64,000 nt of DNA from contig NW_005179133.1 of assembly GCF_000350225.1 (NCBI RefSeq), forward strand, positions 62,001 through 126,000, read 5' to 3'. Shown here piece after piece: positions 1 through 10,335 of the stretch; position 1 is the stretch's first letter; each line of letters starts with the position of its first letter. Origin of the DNA: Chondrus crispus. Lineage: Eukaryota; Rhodophyta; Florideophyceae; Gigartinales; Gigartinaceae. The translations under genes and the position numbers were made by a program. Below the pieces are notes generated by a model. That model was not told the DNA's origin, did not search any database, and saw only the letters and a list, made by a program, of their open reading frames with translations.

Positions 1-249
1 GCGGGGACGCGCTCAGGACGCGACGACAGGAACGTGCGTGAACCGCCGCGGTCGTGAGCGAGGAAACACGTGCGCCAGGGGCGCGCTCATGACACGCCGA
101 AGGAAGCGCGGGACAACGTCGCGCGCGTCGACATGGGCCAGTGCGCGGGTACGAAGCTCAGGTCCGTGGCGCGAAGACGTGACCACCGGCGATCCATTGG
201 ATGCCAGAATTAGCGTTCGCGAGGACGCTCTACTCAAAGAGGGGGGCTA
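1..249. other. GC-rich window edge, no gene recognised
   Basis: GC-rich sequence up to the first LTR-like copy. Short open frames exist on both strands, but none shows a recognisable domain or convincing composition. Confidence 0.4.
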
Positions 250-877
250 TGTAGTGCACTGACACCCCTCATCTTCTCATTCGGGACACCTGTCCCCGGC
301 CCCCGCGGCTCCCCCTCCGGTGCACACGTGTACCTCACGCCACGTGTGGCCGGGCATCCAGGCCCCTGTGTCCAGGTGTCATTCCCCAGGTGTAATGGTT
401 GTCATACCTCCCCAAGAGGAGTTTCTCCGGCCCTCGCCGCCGTCGTTCAAGTTGGTATTTTTAGTTAAATTAATTATCGCTCCGACGTCGGCTAGTATAT
501 AGCCGACGTCCGACCCTAAGTAAAACCGTACGAAGCTTTGGGTCTACAACTCGGGTTTCTGGAACGGAGTCGAAGCCTCGCGTCGGTCCCCGTCCCACGA
601 CGGTACCCTGCGAGCCATCTGCGTCCCGATTCCCACCTGTCTCTACCGCGCGCGTCGTCCCGCTACGCCCGGCTCTCCGCGCGACAGCTGTCCCTACCGC
701 TCCGCCCCTCCTGGGGTCTACTTCCCCCACTTTTTCCCTTACTTTCCGTACTGCGCTTCGCGCCCGGCCCCGTACCGGTCCCTTACGGGCGGTCTCCCGA
801 TAATCCCCTACACGCGCCCCTCGAACGCGCGGGCTCTGCCAGAGGGGGATCCCACCCTTCCCCCTCGGTGCACGACA
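250..877 (+). repeat. LTR-like copy, family C (TGTAGT...ACGACA)
   Basis: It starts TGTAGTGCACTG and ends GCACGACA, matching the two ends of the well-bounded solo LTR at 8482-9125. A TATA box (TATATA, 496-501) sits in the same relative place, followed by a similar region with CGAAGC and GCCTCG words. The flanks (GGCTA left, CATCG right) do not match, so either it is not a simple solo LTR or the right end is misplaced. ACACGTGT (324-331) and CCACGTGTGG (340-349) palindromes lie in the putative U3. Treated as a fossil LTR. Confidence 0.5.
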
Positions 878-2331
878 CATCGTACACAGCCCAGTTCTGC
901 CATCGGAAAAGTGGAAGTGTGAAACAATGTATGATATGGAGGCGCATCCATTTCTGTAATTGCTGGATGCGTCAGAACTTGTCTTTCTTCATGATACTGT
1001 AAGGGTTAAGTAGTATATAAGTAGGGCTCGCGCTGCGGACTGTAGGTTCGTACCGGGCCAGAGGTTTGTGTCAAAACGCAGAGCCTACCTGCGAAAACTG
1101 TCCGACTGCACGGACTTCGCACGGGCTCGGACGGTCCGTCGTAGACCTGTCCATTGACACTTTAATAAAATCTCTTTTTCTAATTCTTTAAAGGAATTCC
1201 TCACGAAATCCCACTCCTGCGGGCCATCTACTCGGTTCTAACTTGTAGAAAAAAAATTAACTGGCATTAAAAACCAGTCGTTCTACCAAAGAAAAATAGA
1301 AACAGTCGCTATCAAAGTTGAAAAGAAATAAAATTTGCAGATGTTTTTGTTATGATAACGCTTGGTCCAATAGACACAACACTCAACGAAATGTGGCCTT
1401 GCCGTTTGCATCAACTTGGGAAGTTTGACCGACATTACACTGTTGATCGTTAACATCTATTTCACATGAGGGCGCCCTCTGCTGCGCAGCATGTTCAACA
1501 CACACACAACGCACACAGTGGTGATCCGATCATGGATCACCAGTTTTGCCCTGATTGTTGACGAGTGGCATCTTCGGTGCGACACGCGCATATCAAAATT
1601 GCAAGGGAGACGTAAGGCTCTTCTTCGAGATGTTTGGGATGATGAACCGATGTAGCGTCTGCCCGAACAGCACTTCACAGAAGTGTCATATTCCGAGATT
1701 GGGAAAGAAAAGGATATCTAACTGTTCGCCGGAGGCAGGGCCTTGTGTTCTGAAGCACATTTTGCCACATGTAATAATAACCATTTCTTGGGTTGCCGAG
1801 TAGTAGCATGGTTATTGGTTAATGAAAGCGTGTGTTGTGTCAGATAGTGCTCTGGAATCCATTCCTACACTTCGCATCCTTTATTCAAGCAGTGGAACGG
1901 AGAGCGCGAATGTGCGAATGCAATCAAGCAGACATGCAAGGAAATTTGAAGACGAGTTGCCGCCAATTAATGCCTGAACGAGAATTGATCTCGTTTGAGG
2001 CCAAATGTTTTATACACAAAAATTACTTGTCTGGATTTCTCTAGTGTCTACTCGACTGAGGACAGCTCTTTTTGCAAATATGTATAAATTAAATTGAACA
2101 TTCAAAAAGCTACCTTGAGCACTATTTCCTTAATGTGCTTGGTTTCGGCAATAGAATCTTGCATAACACCGGGACACAGCAGAGCTTTGAGTGCACAAAA
2201 AGCTTAAGAATATTATCCAGATTGAGCACCAAGTTGCTTTTTGAACTGGCGTTTTTGGTTTCGAAGTTATTTTACATGCGGTTTAAGGATAGTTTAAAAA
2301 AGCTTCTTTTCCAGACATATATTAGTAGGTA
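878..2331. other. Intergenic; possible second LTR-type promoter and poly(A) remnant at about 1000-1240
   Basis: No gene recognised. A TATATAA box (1014-1020) followed about 145 bp later by AATAAA (1164-1169), in GC-richer sequence than its surroundings, looks like the R/U5 part of another LTR, but no ends or target duplication could be placed. The rest is AT-richer, with short frames that carry no recognisable domain. Confidence 0.35.
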
Positions 2332-2375
2332 CAGTGAACCCTTGATGTAAGGGACCTCCTACAAGCAATTCCTTG
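2332..2375 (+). repeat. Possible left terminal repeat of a pogo/Tigger-like DNA transposon
   Basis: A TA dinucleotide (2330-2331) is followed by CAGTGAACCCTTGATGTAAG. This resembles the TA-flanked CAGTG-starting ends common in pogo/Tigger transposons, and a CENP-B-type helix-turn-helix fragment lies about 320 bp downstream. I found no matching inverted copy on the right, so the element is either decayed or truncated. Confidence 0.3.
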
Positions 2376-2692
2376 ATAAATGAAACGGGCGGTGGTCCAC
2401 GGGACGGCGAACCTCATTTCTGGAACATTACGGCGCGTTTCTTACCACCTTGACAGAAGCAAGTATTCACTCTCAGCGCATCATGTGACCCCTCATAAAA
2501 ATATGCGAATTCTAATATTCTATTTTTGACAAGCAACGGTCAAAAAATGTTGAAGGTACTGTCCATGTCGGTAACAAAAAGTTACCGTTTTTGCCTTCAA
2601 CTTTGTATTGCCTTGGCTTCTTAAACAAGACTTTGGCATTTTTGTATCCCCTGTCTCTCGTCTTGGCGTTCATTCTAGCTCCTTCACACACA

Positions 2693-3001
2693 ATGGCGCG
2701 ACACGCCGTCAGTAACAAACAGAAGCACCAAGTTCACGAAGAAATTGCGAAACGGCGTGGGAGAGGAGAATTATTCCTCCTAGCCGATATCTCGAGCTGG
2801 GCAAAGAAAGAACCCAGACTTTCCTTTTACCTGTCCAAATCGGTCATTTTTCGCATATGCCGCTGCAAGTCTCTGGAACTCCCAACAACGAAGGCAAGCG
2901 CGCAAACAAACAAGCTCAACCAGAGCTTAGTAGCGATCATCATTTGCTCATTACACTGCCTTCAGCCAAAATGCTTACGTTTCACCCACTTCTTAATCTA
3001 A
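2693..3001 (+). pseudogene. CENP-B/Tc5-type helix-turn-helix fragment of a pogo-like transposase
   Basis: From ATG 2693 the frame reads MARHAVSNKQKHQVHEEIAK, then a Gly/Arg turn, LLADISSWAKKE, and LSKSVIFRICR. This is the pattern of the N-terminal DNA-binding domain of pogo/Tigger transposases and CENP-B-like proteins: an opening KQKHQVHE helix, then a W-A helix, then a recognition helix ending in R-I-R. After about 60 residues the likeness fades and the frame closes at 3001. No CENP-B second HTH or DDE catalytic domain could be found downstream, so this is a broken remnant. Its link to the end-like sequence at 2332 is inference. Family assignment is from motif memory and is moderate at best. 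Confidence 0.4.
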
Positions 3002-4462
3002 TCTACCGCAAGGAGGTTTTGGAGGTTTCGATGTTTTGCGAAGTTTTTCGATAGCGGCACGAGCTCAGTGCTGAAGGTTTCATCAGCCGAAGCACATCCT
3101 CTCTTGTCGGAGTACCGAAATTCAGTACCTCCTCTTCTCCTCTTCACATAAGATCACTTTCGTGCTGTGTCTGCGTCTTCAGGTATTTGGCCATCACGCT
3201 CAGGTCTCGTGCCACACCCTTCTGTGTTACCTTCCTTCTCCGATTACAAAACCTTCAGGGGGTGACTCTGAAAATCCTATCCAGTATTCGCGTTCTTCGC
3301 TGTCCCGTAAAAGTTTTAAATTTTTTTCAACTCCAGTTGTGTATGCCGAAAGAAGGATGAAGTTTGCTCCAAAAACATTGTTCCCAACAGAAACTATTGC
3401 GTCCATCATGCTAGAACACTGGCAGAATTGGAAGCTGGGTGCGACAGCATCGTGGAGAGAGACGTACGTGAAAACAAGTACTTTTGCCTAATGTAACGTG
3501 TGTCCTTGGTTCAGAATGTGGAATTGAGGTTTGATGGATCTGCATCCATACCGGGGGCTCAAGTATCAAAAAATCGCGAAGTTGATACTATTCTTTGTCA
3601 TCCAGAAAGCAAAATATACTTCAGTATGAATTTTGTTGACGGTAAGTGTAAGCGTCACAAAGAACAACGGTTCACAGCGCACGTGCAAATTTGATGTCCC
3701 TTGATGAGAAATTGAACAAACATTAACCACAGATTTGACGGGATGGGTATGAGAAGCTGCTGACAAAAAAACTGCCAGACCTTGTATGTATTAATGCTTA
3801 CCAAATCGTTCTTAGCGAATCAGAGTAGTGATACACCCTCTGCCACCCCTGCCTCGCACAGATTATCATGCTTCTGTGGACTCATGCCCTACATGAATTA
3901 GCCTTGAATTGGTCGGAAATCGTCCTTGGCCATACAATTGGAGGCAGGTGCAAAGAGTTATTACGAACGGAGTTGCGAGCAAGAACGGAGTGCTTTGGCA
4001 TCATTCTTTAGAGAAACATGCTGGGTATTCATAAATAGAAGGCGATTTTAGATCCATGCTTAAGGGTTGCAAGCATCGGTTGCCTTCTTCATGTACATGG
4101 AAATGGCGTTTCTATGCCTGTCGAAGGGCCATGAAAGTCTGCAGAGGAGGTTCCTATGGTCTGTATCCCTTCAATTATCCTGGTCCTATATTAAATGCGC
4201 TCTTTGGATATTTTTTCATACGACGTAATCTTTTTTCACATGCTATTGGGGGAGTCGGATACAAATTCACATGGGTGGTCGTTCTCATCACAGGCGGGGT
4301 AATAGTGAGTTTACGCAAATGAAAATTCTGTCAGAATTCTGCACAGCTTGTGCGTACACGTGTACAACGATTTTGCGCGCAGTGCAACTCCTCATATTTG
4401 TCTGATAGATTACGCTAGCGCATTTCGCATCGAGGTTGTGAGTAGCAGCACCAACCCTCACC
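3002..4462. other. Intergenic, no gene recognised
   Basis: AT-rich sequence with short unconnected frames on both strands and no domain I recognise. It may include decayed downstream parts of the pogo-like fragment. The last 110 bp hold a palindrome listed separately. Confidence 0.4.
4354..4365. promoter_or_regulatory. Perfect 12-bp palindrome GTACACGTGTAC upstream of the Harbinger transposase
   Basis: A G-box-like CACGTG core sits in a perfect palindrome about 97 bp before the transposase ATG at 4463. The same ACACGTGT core recurs in every LTR type in this window and in the MITE. bHLH and bZIP factors are known to bind CACGTG. A regulatory role here is inference. Confidence 0.3.
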
Positions 4463-5641
4463 ATGTCCCAAAAGAACTTCAAACTCACGACGTGCACCGC
4501 TCGTGCTGCCGTCTACGGCAGCCTGCTTCCTCCTGTAGGCAAGCGATATCTTAACCGCCACGTACACCCCTCTTCTTTCTCCATATCGCCCACACTTTTA
4601 GCGCTTGCCATCGAACATGACATCTGGACTGAGCAGTGCAACGAACTGCTCGACCGGTCTCAACGTATCGCGGCAACTGATTTTATGTTTAACTTTAATC
4701 GCTTCAGCGACAGAGAGGCTCTGCGGCACTTCAGGTTTCTGATCGTCGATGTGTGTTCGTTGGTGCCGGTTCTCGGCTGGCCGTCTAACCAGTCTCTGAC
4801 AAAGCGAAATCGATATGCAGTTCACCCGATCCTAGCCACCTGCATAAATCTATGTCGCATGGCTGTGCCGGATCGGTGGGAGGACATTTGCGATATATTT
4901 GGCAAGCACCCCTCCCAGCCCTCTGAGATCTTCTGGGGTATGGATCATTTTATGTCGGCTAGTGGCCTTCTTCTTAGCCCTGTACCACAGAGCTATATGG
5001 AAACACGGGCAGGACCATTTAGCGACGGGATTAGCGAGTGCGGCGCGGCTCTAAAAAACTGTATTGGGTTTGTGGACGGCACTGTTCTCGGTGTTGCTCG
5101 TCCCAGCGGTAATATGAAGCAGCTCGTTGTTTATAACGGCCACAAGCGCAAACACGCCCTGAAGTACCAGGCCGTTACTTCACCTGACGGGATGATACTA
5201 CATGCCTACGGACCTGTAGAAGGGAGGCGCCATGAATGGTTCATGTTTTCATGCAGTGGGATTGAGAGCAACTTTGGCAGCATTCTACAGGTCAATGGGG
5301 AGCATTATGTTTTGTTTGGAGATTCTGGTTACAATTGGAGAAATTTCATGGAAGTACTCTTCCAATGAAGCAACCTGCACGTTAACCAGAGGGCGTTCAA
5401 TGCGTCCATGTCGAAGGTCAGGGTCACAGTGGAATGGATATTTAAAGAGGTTAAACTGTACTTCCCGGTATGTGACACAAAAAGGAAGATGGGCTTGGCG
5501 AATCGCCGGTTGGCCTCCTTTATCTTGGCACTATGCTCATGTGCAACCTACACAATTCCTGCTACCCCAATCAAATCTCATGTTACTTCGGTGTCACTCC
5601 TCCTTCACTTCAAGAGTACATCGAAGCTCGCACCTTGTTAG
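4463..5641 (+). pseudogene. PIF/Harbinger-type DDE transposase (DDE_Tnp_4-like) with one in-frame stop
   Basis: The frame opens at ATG 4463 and runs 301 codons to a TGA at 5366-5368, then continues in the same frame to 5641. The catalytic fold is readable: FVDGT with Asp205, a following K-Y-Q-A-V strand, FGDSGY with Asp287, and after the stop VRVTVEWIFKEVK, whose Glu (codon 5432-5434) is at the usual DDE Glu position. Residues 1-200 match the mostly helical N-terminal half of these transposases. The single stop falls between the second Asp and the Glu, so as written the protein lacks its catalytic Glu. Otherwise the reading frame is well kept, suggesting a recently dead copy, read-through, or a sequencing error. 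No terminal repeats or 3-bp target duplication were found. The Myb/SANT gene at 8258-9715 could be its usual partner. Confidence 0.75.
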
Positions 5642-6266
5642 TTTCTTGACTAAAAAGGTGCGAGATTCGACGATAGGTGTAGATAGTGATACGGAGAGGC
5701 GGGGTTTGGCGATAAGAGGAAGCTGTGAAGGGAGTAGAGACTTGAAGCAGAAAAGAGGACACGGGAAGGTCGGGGGAGGAGAAGGGTAAATGAGGATGCA
5801 GTGGATGCCATGGTTTTTGATGATGCGGGCCGTCCGACTAAGTGTACCGTTTCGTGATAAAAGTAGTATTAGAATTTACTTTCAACTATATATGCGATTG
5901 AAGCACCAGGCACGCGATTCAGGTTGTGTGTGAAGGACCCCAGAGCAAATCGAGGGATACGCCCTACAGCCGTAGTTACGGTCTATGAGTGAGTGTGTAG
6001 CGCATGCGGAAGGAAGGTGGGTGGAGCAGATTGTTCTGCCATATTACGGTACCCTAAAAATTCAAGTCGGCATGAACTTCAGGGGTGATGTGTATGGATG
6101 TCAAGTGGCGGACTCCGGGGCAGAAGTAGCAGTTCTCACTCAATCTGGAGAGAAGGAGACGAAGATGGTTCGATTAGAAGGCGAGTTTGAAACAGAGAGC
6201 CAGGGCCCAGGGGACCTTGAAGCAAGCAGGCGCGAAAGGGGTGGGCGTTTGAGGGCATAACTTCGG
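5642..6266. other. Intergenic; weak frame leading into the WD40 fragment
   Basis: No gene is recognised up to about 5985. From 5985 a 91-codon frame runs to a TAA (6258-6260) and is in the same frame as the WD40 fragment that follows. It has no clear repeat of its own, but could be an eroded upstream part of that gene. Confidence 0.35.
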
Positions 6267-6619
6267 ATGTGCATTGGAAGTGTCACATCAGAAGCGACTG
6301 CAGAAAAACCGAGAGTGACAAGAGCTGCCTGCACACGTTTATTTGAGAGGATCGGTTATGTTGTTGTCAGATGTGAAGACAGGATGTTAAGGCTGTGGAG
6401 TAAATCGGAGAGGAAAGCACTGAGAAGTTTCCGCGGTCATAGGGCTGGAGTGGATTGCGTTGCGATGAGTGGGGACGGAAGACGTGTGGTATCTAGATCG
6501 TGGGACGAGAGCGTGCAGGTGTGGGACGTGGAGATGGGAGGACAAGTCGGGGATGCGGTAGTTGGACACACGGGTCCGGTAGTTAGCGTTGAGATCAATG
6601 GGGACGGATTTGTTATGAA
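6267..6619 (+). pseudogene. WD40-repeat protein fragment
   Basis: About two WD40 blades are readable: CEDRMLRLWSKSERKALRSF-RGH followed by AGVDCVAMSGDGRRVVSRSW, then DESVQVWDVEMGGQVGDAVV-GHTGPVVSVEINGDG. The GH, the D-x-V-x-V-W-D strand and the 42-44-residue spacing are typical. The similarity ends near 6619, where a different gene fragment on the other strand takes over. A full propeller needs about seven blades, so this is a remnant, probably of a larger multi-WD40 gene of the NACHT/WD40 style. The frame is interrupted upstream by a TAA at 6258-6260. Partner and function cannot be inferred. Confidence 0.65.
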
Positions 6620-6978
6620 TGCCGGAGAAGCCACCGCGCCCTGCCCCCCACATGCGTCTCCTCTGTCTTCCGTCTGGAGCCTATGTAATTCGTGCACGCT
6701 TCCAACCTGGACCCCGTGCAGTCCCCGCGCAGCCTCTTCCTGCGCCCCTCGCACGCGGGGCCTTTGGTATTGGCCCGTCCGTTCTTCCGGAAGCCATCGC
6801 CGTCGCAAATGACGAACGTCCAGTACCCCATCCCTGCGCACACGGCGCATGCCTTGGGCGGCGCCTTCTGCGCCCACACCGTCATCAGCGTCGCGCCGAC
6901 GGTCGCGGAAGCCACTTCGCCCGTCACGGGCTCCAGCGCAAATGAGACCATCGACATCTTGCGCCAGGGTGTGCGCAC
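6613..6978 (-). pseudogene. DnaJ-type cysteine-rich zinc-finger protein, fragment or degenerate
   Basis: Read from 6978 down to a TAA at 6615-6613, the frame contains KACAVCAGMGYWTFVICDGDG, that is, a CxxCxGxG motif and a second half-motif where the expected first Cys is Phe. Further Cys follow in GPACEGRRK, RGDCTGS and EACTNYIG. Spacing and the G-x-G turns resemble the DnaJ central zinc-binding domain found alone in BSD2-like and related plastid or mitochondrial assembly factors. Several expected Cys are missing, so it is either degenerate or a divergent family. The frame is also open upstream of 6978 to about 7110, without an ATG nearby, and a short intron near 7000-7040 is possible. It abuts the WD40 fragment tail to tail. 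Confidence 0.4.
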
Positions 6979-7305
6979 CGTGCAGCAGAGCCCGCCCTGC
7001 GCCTGTCCTCGTGATGTGGCGGAGAGGTGTACGCGTACCTACTTGCGCAGGCCCCGCCGCTCGCCTTGGCTTGGCGCATGCCGGTTTGAGGCAGAGGGTC
7101 AGTTGGAGCAGCGCCTCATCGAGCGGTGTTCGTCGCGTTGTTGGGCTCGGCGTGCTCTCCCCGGGCGCTGCCTCGTCCAACCGCTGCGGGACAAGTGTCC
7201 TAATTCGGTCCGGGGCATTGCTGGACGCGGCGGGCGGAATCTGGCGTCCAATCTGGCGTCCATCGTACATACAAAAAACCGTGGGTGTCTGTACGTGCAG
7301 GTGAT

Positions 7306-7349
7306 CTGATTGGTGCGCTCTGTAGAAGCCGCCGTTCTGATTGGTGCGC
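7306..7349 (-). promoter_or_regulatory. Paired CCAAT-box direct repeats
   Basis: CTGATTGGTGCGC occurs exactly twice (7306-7318 and 7337-7349), 31 bp apart. On the minus strand this reads GCGCACCAATCAG, a CCAAT box of the kind bound by NF-Y. It lies some 300 bp upstream of the minus-strand DnaJ-type fragment and may be its promoter. This is inferred from motif and position only. Confidence 0.35.
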
Positions 7350-7441
7350 ATAATAGTGGCGTAAAATTTTCCAGATCTGTCGTTCCGCTGCAAATCCAAA
7401 TTTTGGGCATAAATTCCGCAGGCTATTTGAAAATTCTGAAT

Positions 7442-8257
7442 CAACTCAGAAGCTACAGCGGCAGCTGCGGGGGAAAGGGACTGTCACTGGGAGGGGCGAG
7501 TGGGCGCGGGCGGCAGCGCCTTCGCGAGCGGCGCACGCGGTGGGGGACGACAGGGGCCGCGGACGGGGCGCGGGAGGTGAGAGCTGAGCGCGGGGCGCAG
7601 GGGCCGGAAAGTGACCGGGCGGGAAGGGGGTGGTGAAGAGCGACGGCGCGGACCGCTTGCGCTGCAGGGGCGAGGACCGCGGAAGGCGGTCGCTGCGAGC
7701 CGGCCGGTGAATCAGTTGGGGGGCAGGAGGACGTGGGCGGGCGCGTGGGGGAGGGGGGCCGGAGCCGGGTGGCAGTGCTGGGCGGAAGCACCTCGAGAGG
7801 GGTGAATTGTGATGGGTGAGGGCGGGAGGTGTCGGGGCCCGGGGGCATGCGGGAAGCTGAGAGCAGAAGCTGAGGGCGGTGGTGGCATGGGGGCGTGGGA
7901 AAAGTCGAGGGCGGCTGTGGCATATAGAGGGGGGCGTGGGGGATGTCGAGGGCGGTGGTGACATGAAGGACGGAGGAACTGCTGGTAGGGATATGGCGAT
8001 GGGCAACGTGGGAGGCCGCGGGCGGCTGCAGCGTGTGGTGGGCTCCGTTATAGGGATTGACGGCACAGCGTTGCGACGAGTGCGGAATGTAGACATGTAG
8101 GACGGAGAGAGGGAACTCTCACTTGATACTAACAGGAAATAGTCTTTTCCCCTCTACCGTCAACCTGAAGGGTGAAATGAGCTGGGATGCGTGCGCCTAG
8201 TGCTCCCGAAGCCCTCTTTTAAAACACGAAAACCACCACAGACACCCGACCGCTACC
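7442..8257. other. G-rich skewed stretch, no gene supported
   Basis: From about 7442 to 8100 the plus strand is strongly G over C, with imperfect short repeats of GGGCGGTGG and GGGGGCGTGGG words. The long minus-strand frame through it is only a Pro/Ser/Arg-rich translation of this skew, so I do not call it a gene. The last 150 bp are mixed sequence before the Myb gene's stop. Confidence 0.45.
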
Positions 8258-9715
8258 TCAGTTCTTGTTTCTGAGGATATCAAGCATCAGCTCAAATTTC
8301 TTAAGCTCTATCTTCTGAGAGTCCTCGCGTTCCTTTCGGCGCTCTATACGTTCCGTCTCGCGTTCTTCTTTTTCAGCTGCCCACTTCTCCTTCTCAAACT
8401 TGAGCTGCTCTGTCTCAAGGTTGATACGCGCCATATCTGCATCCCTAAGCTTCTCCGCAAAAACCGACAACCCCCCGCTTATGTAGTGCACTGTACTCTG
8501 TACCGGGACAGCTGTCCTAATCTCGCCAAAATCGCGCTCGCCGCCACCACGTGTGCCACGGGTACACGTGGACCACTGTCTCTCTGCCTGACCATACCGG
8601 TGGACACGTGCGAGCCCTCTGCCACCTGTCGGGCCTATAGGGGCCGTTACTTGGTCCCCTCGGGGCTACACCCGTTATATACTAGTTATTCTAATTTACA
8701 GTATAATTTAGCTTCGTCATGACGACGACGGGGACTATATAGTCAACCCGATAATCAAAGTAAAGAGGCACGAAGCCTCGGGTCTTTTACCTTGGTTTCT
8801 TGATTCCAGGTTGTAGCCTCGACTCGGTACTGGCTCGCCCATAACGACTGAGCCATCTACACCCCTGGAATCCAAACTGCCTTCCCCGCGCGCGTCGACC
8901 CAACTGCGCGACCGCTACGTTAACTACGGTGCTGCCCGTTCTGTTAGTCTGTTTTTCCTCTAATTCTTCCTCTTTATTGCTGACTCTAGTTCTACCTTTA
9001 CACCGCGCAAGCCGCGCCCGGATCCCGGTTCCGGTCATCCACCGGGTGGTCTCCCGAATTCCCTTACGCGTACGATTGCGCGTCGCTCTGCCTACAGCCG
9101 CCACACGTGGCTGTAGGGCACGACAGCTTACTCCATAGTGCTGCGTTTTACGCCGCTTCTTCGTTCGCTTCTTTGCTCGCTCTCCATCGCCAGACGCCGT
9201 CTCATCCCCATCATCCTCTTCGTCTTCCGTCCCATCTTCTGAGCTCGTCCGTTGGGACCTACGAAGCAAGGCCATTTCCACTACCGCCTTACCCAGCCTC
9301 TCCTTCTCCTGTTCTTTCTTTTGCTTTTCCAATCGATCCTTTCCCTTATCGTCAACAAACGACTGCCTTTCGTCCTGCATTTGTGAGAGCAATTGATAAA
9401 GAACTCCCTTTTCGCCTCCGGCTACACCGGATAAACCGGCATTGCGTCTGTCTTCAACCTGGAAGTCGTCTTTTAAACGGTTGTAGCGGTCCTGCACAGC
9501 CTTCCATGTGACTTTTTGCTCCATATGGGGGTTAAGGTTAACCTTCGCAGCAACCTGTTCGTAGGTTTGCCTTACCGTTCCATACGGAGCAGCGTGAACA
9601 CGCAGAGCTGCTACCTCCCTCACCAAAATCAGGTCTTCCATTGGAAGATACTTCCCTCGTTGTGGCCTTTTTTTCGTGGTTGGTTCATTATTTCCACAGG
9701 TATAACCTCAGCCAT
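8258..9715 (-). pseudogene. Myb/SANT-like DNA-binding protein gene, split by a solo LTR
   Basis: Read on the minus strand from 9641, MEDLILVREVAALRVHA starts a Myb/SANT-like trihelix: WKAVQDRYNRLKDDF lies near residues 46-60. A coiled coil (about 101-130), an acidic run, and a KKRTKKRRK nuclear-signal-like stretch (157-165) follow. At 9130/9126 the frame enters a solo LTR. Past it, at 8476-8258, the same frame resumes with GGLSVFAEKLRDADMARINL and a charged coiled coil ending LDILRNKN. The uninterrupted protein would be about 245 residues. A further ATG at 9715 (MAEVIPVE) is one base out of frame with the conserved KKRPQRGKYLP preceding MEDL, suggesting a lost A near 9690. Such proteins accompany PIF/Harbinger transposases and also occur as host regulators. 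Either origin is possible here. Confidence 0.65.
8482..9125 (+). repeat. Solo LTR, family C, with 5-bp target duplication
   Basis: It starts TGTAGTGCACTG and ends GGGCACGACA, flanked by GCTTA on both sides (8477-8481 and 9126-9130). That is the signature of LTR-element insertion followed by LTR-LTR recombination. A TATATA box lies at 8736-8741. CACGTG cores occur near 8550-8610. It interrupts the Myb/SANT-like gene. Confidence 0.85.
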
Positions 9716-10229
9716 GTTTTTGTGGATGCAGCTGTTCGAAAGTCTCAAGACGCCGGTTGAAGATGGCGCCTTCCCTATAAGAGTCATTGGTGTTTCTTAT
9801 GTTTCGCGCGAAAACCCAAGACAATTGTCCTCAAATGATGACAGGAGTGTCATGAGCAAATAGCCACATTTCAGCTACTTTGCAAACAGGCACGACGCAA
9901 ATTTCGGGCAACTGAAAGCAGTGTAATTTTCCTTGCGAGTGATTTGACGGATTTTCAGCTCACAAGATGTTGCGTAAGCTCTCTACTTTTATCAATGCAT
10001 GAGGGGTGCCCTTACAGAGACACTAGAGGATATGAAGGTGAATTCATCTCATCACAGGCTAATGGAGAGCGTGTATTTATTTCTCTAACTGTAGATACAG
10101 TACATAAGAGGGTGAAATCATCTCATCACAGGGTAATGAAGAGCGGATACTCCGAAAACAGTTCATTGAGGAACAAAATTTAAAACCCGGCTTGCGCATC
10201 GGGAACTGCACAGTACCCATGTCTCAGTA
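9716..10229. other. Intergenic with a 35-bp direct repeat pair
   Basis: No gene recognised. A 35-bp sequence starting GGTGAA and containing TCATCTCATCACAGG occurs at 10037-10071 and again at 10111-10145, with three mismatches and a 74-bp offset. A partial similarity (CTCATCACAGG) also occurs near 4286. Significance unknown. Confidence 0.5.
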
Positions 10230-10302
10230 GCCGCTATAGCTCAATTGGCAGAGCGCTTGACTAGTAATCAAGAGGTCTCGGGTTCAAATCTCGGTGGTGG
10301 CT
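10230..10302 (+). tRNA. tRNA-Thr (anticodon AGT)
   Basis: A full 73-nt cloverleaf can be folded: acceptor GCCGCTA with TGGTGGC, D arm GCTC/GAGC, anticodon arm CTTGA-CTAGTAA-TCAAG giving anticodon AGT, a 5-nt variable loop, T arm TCGGG-TTCAAAT-CTCGG, and discriminator T. No intron and no encoded CCA, as expected for a nuclear gene. Internal A and B boxes are recognisable, and a run of six T (10336-10341) can terminate pol III. The A at position 34 would be read as inosine, typical of eukaryotic tRNA-Thr. Confidence 0.93.
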
Positions 10303-10335
10303 GCGGCTTCCCCGCCTACACATTATCGGTAACGC

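Noticed and set aside
250-877. Solo LTR with target duplication at the first family C copy
   Set aside because: Flanks GGCTA and CATCG do not match, so only an LTR-like copy is claimed.
2332-4462. Complete pogo/Tigger transposon
   Set aside because: No right terminal repeat and no DDE domain found. Only an end-like sequence and an HTH fragment are supported.
7446-8096. 216-codon Pro/Ser-rich frame on the minus strand
   Set aside because: Its composition merely follows the G-rich skew of the plus strand, and other frames are equally open. No domain.
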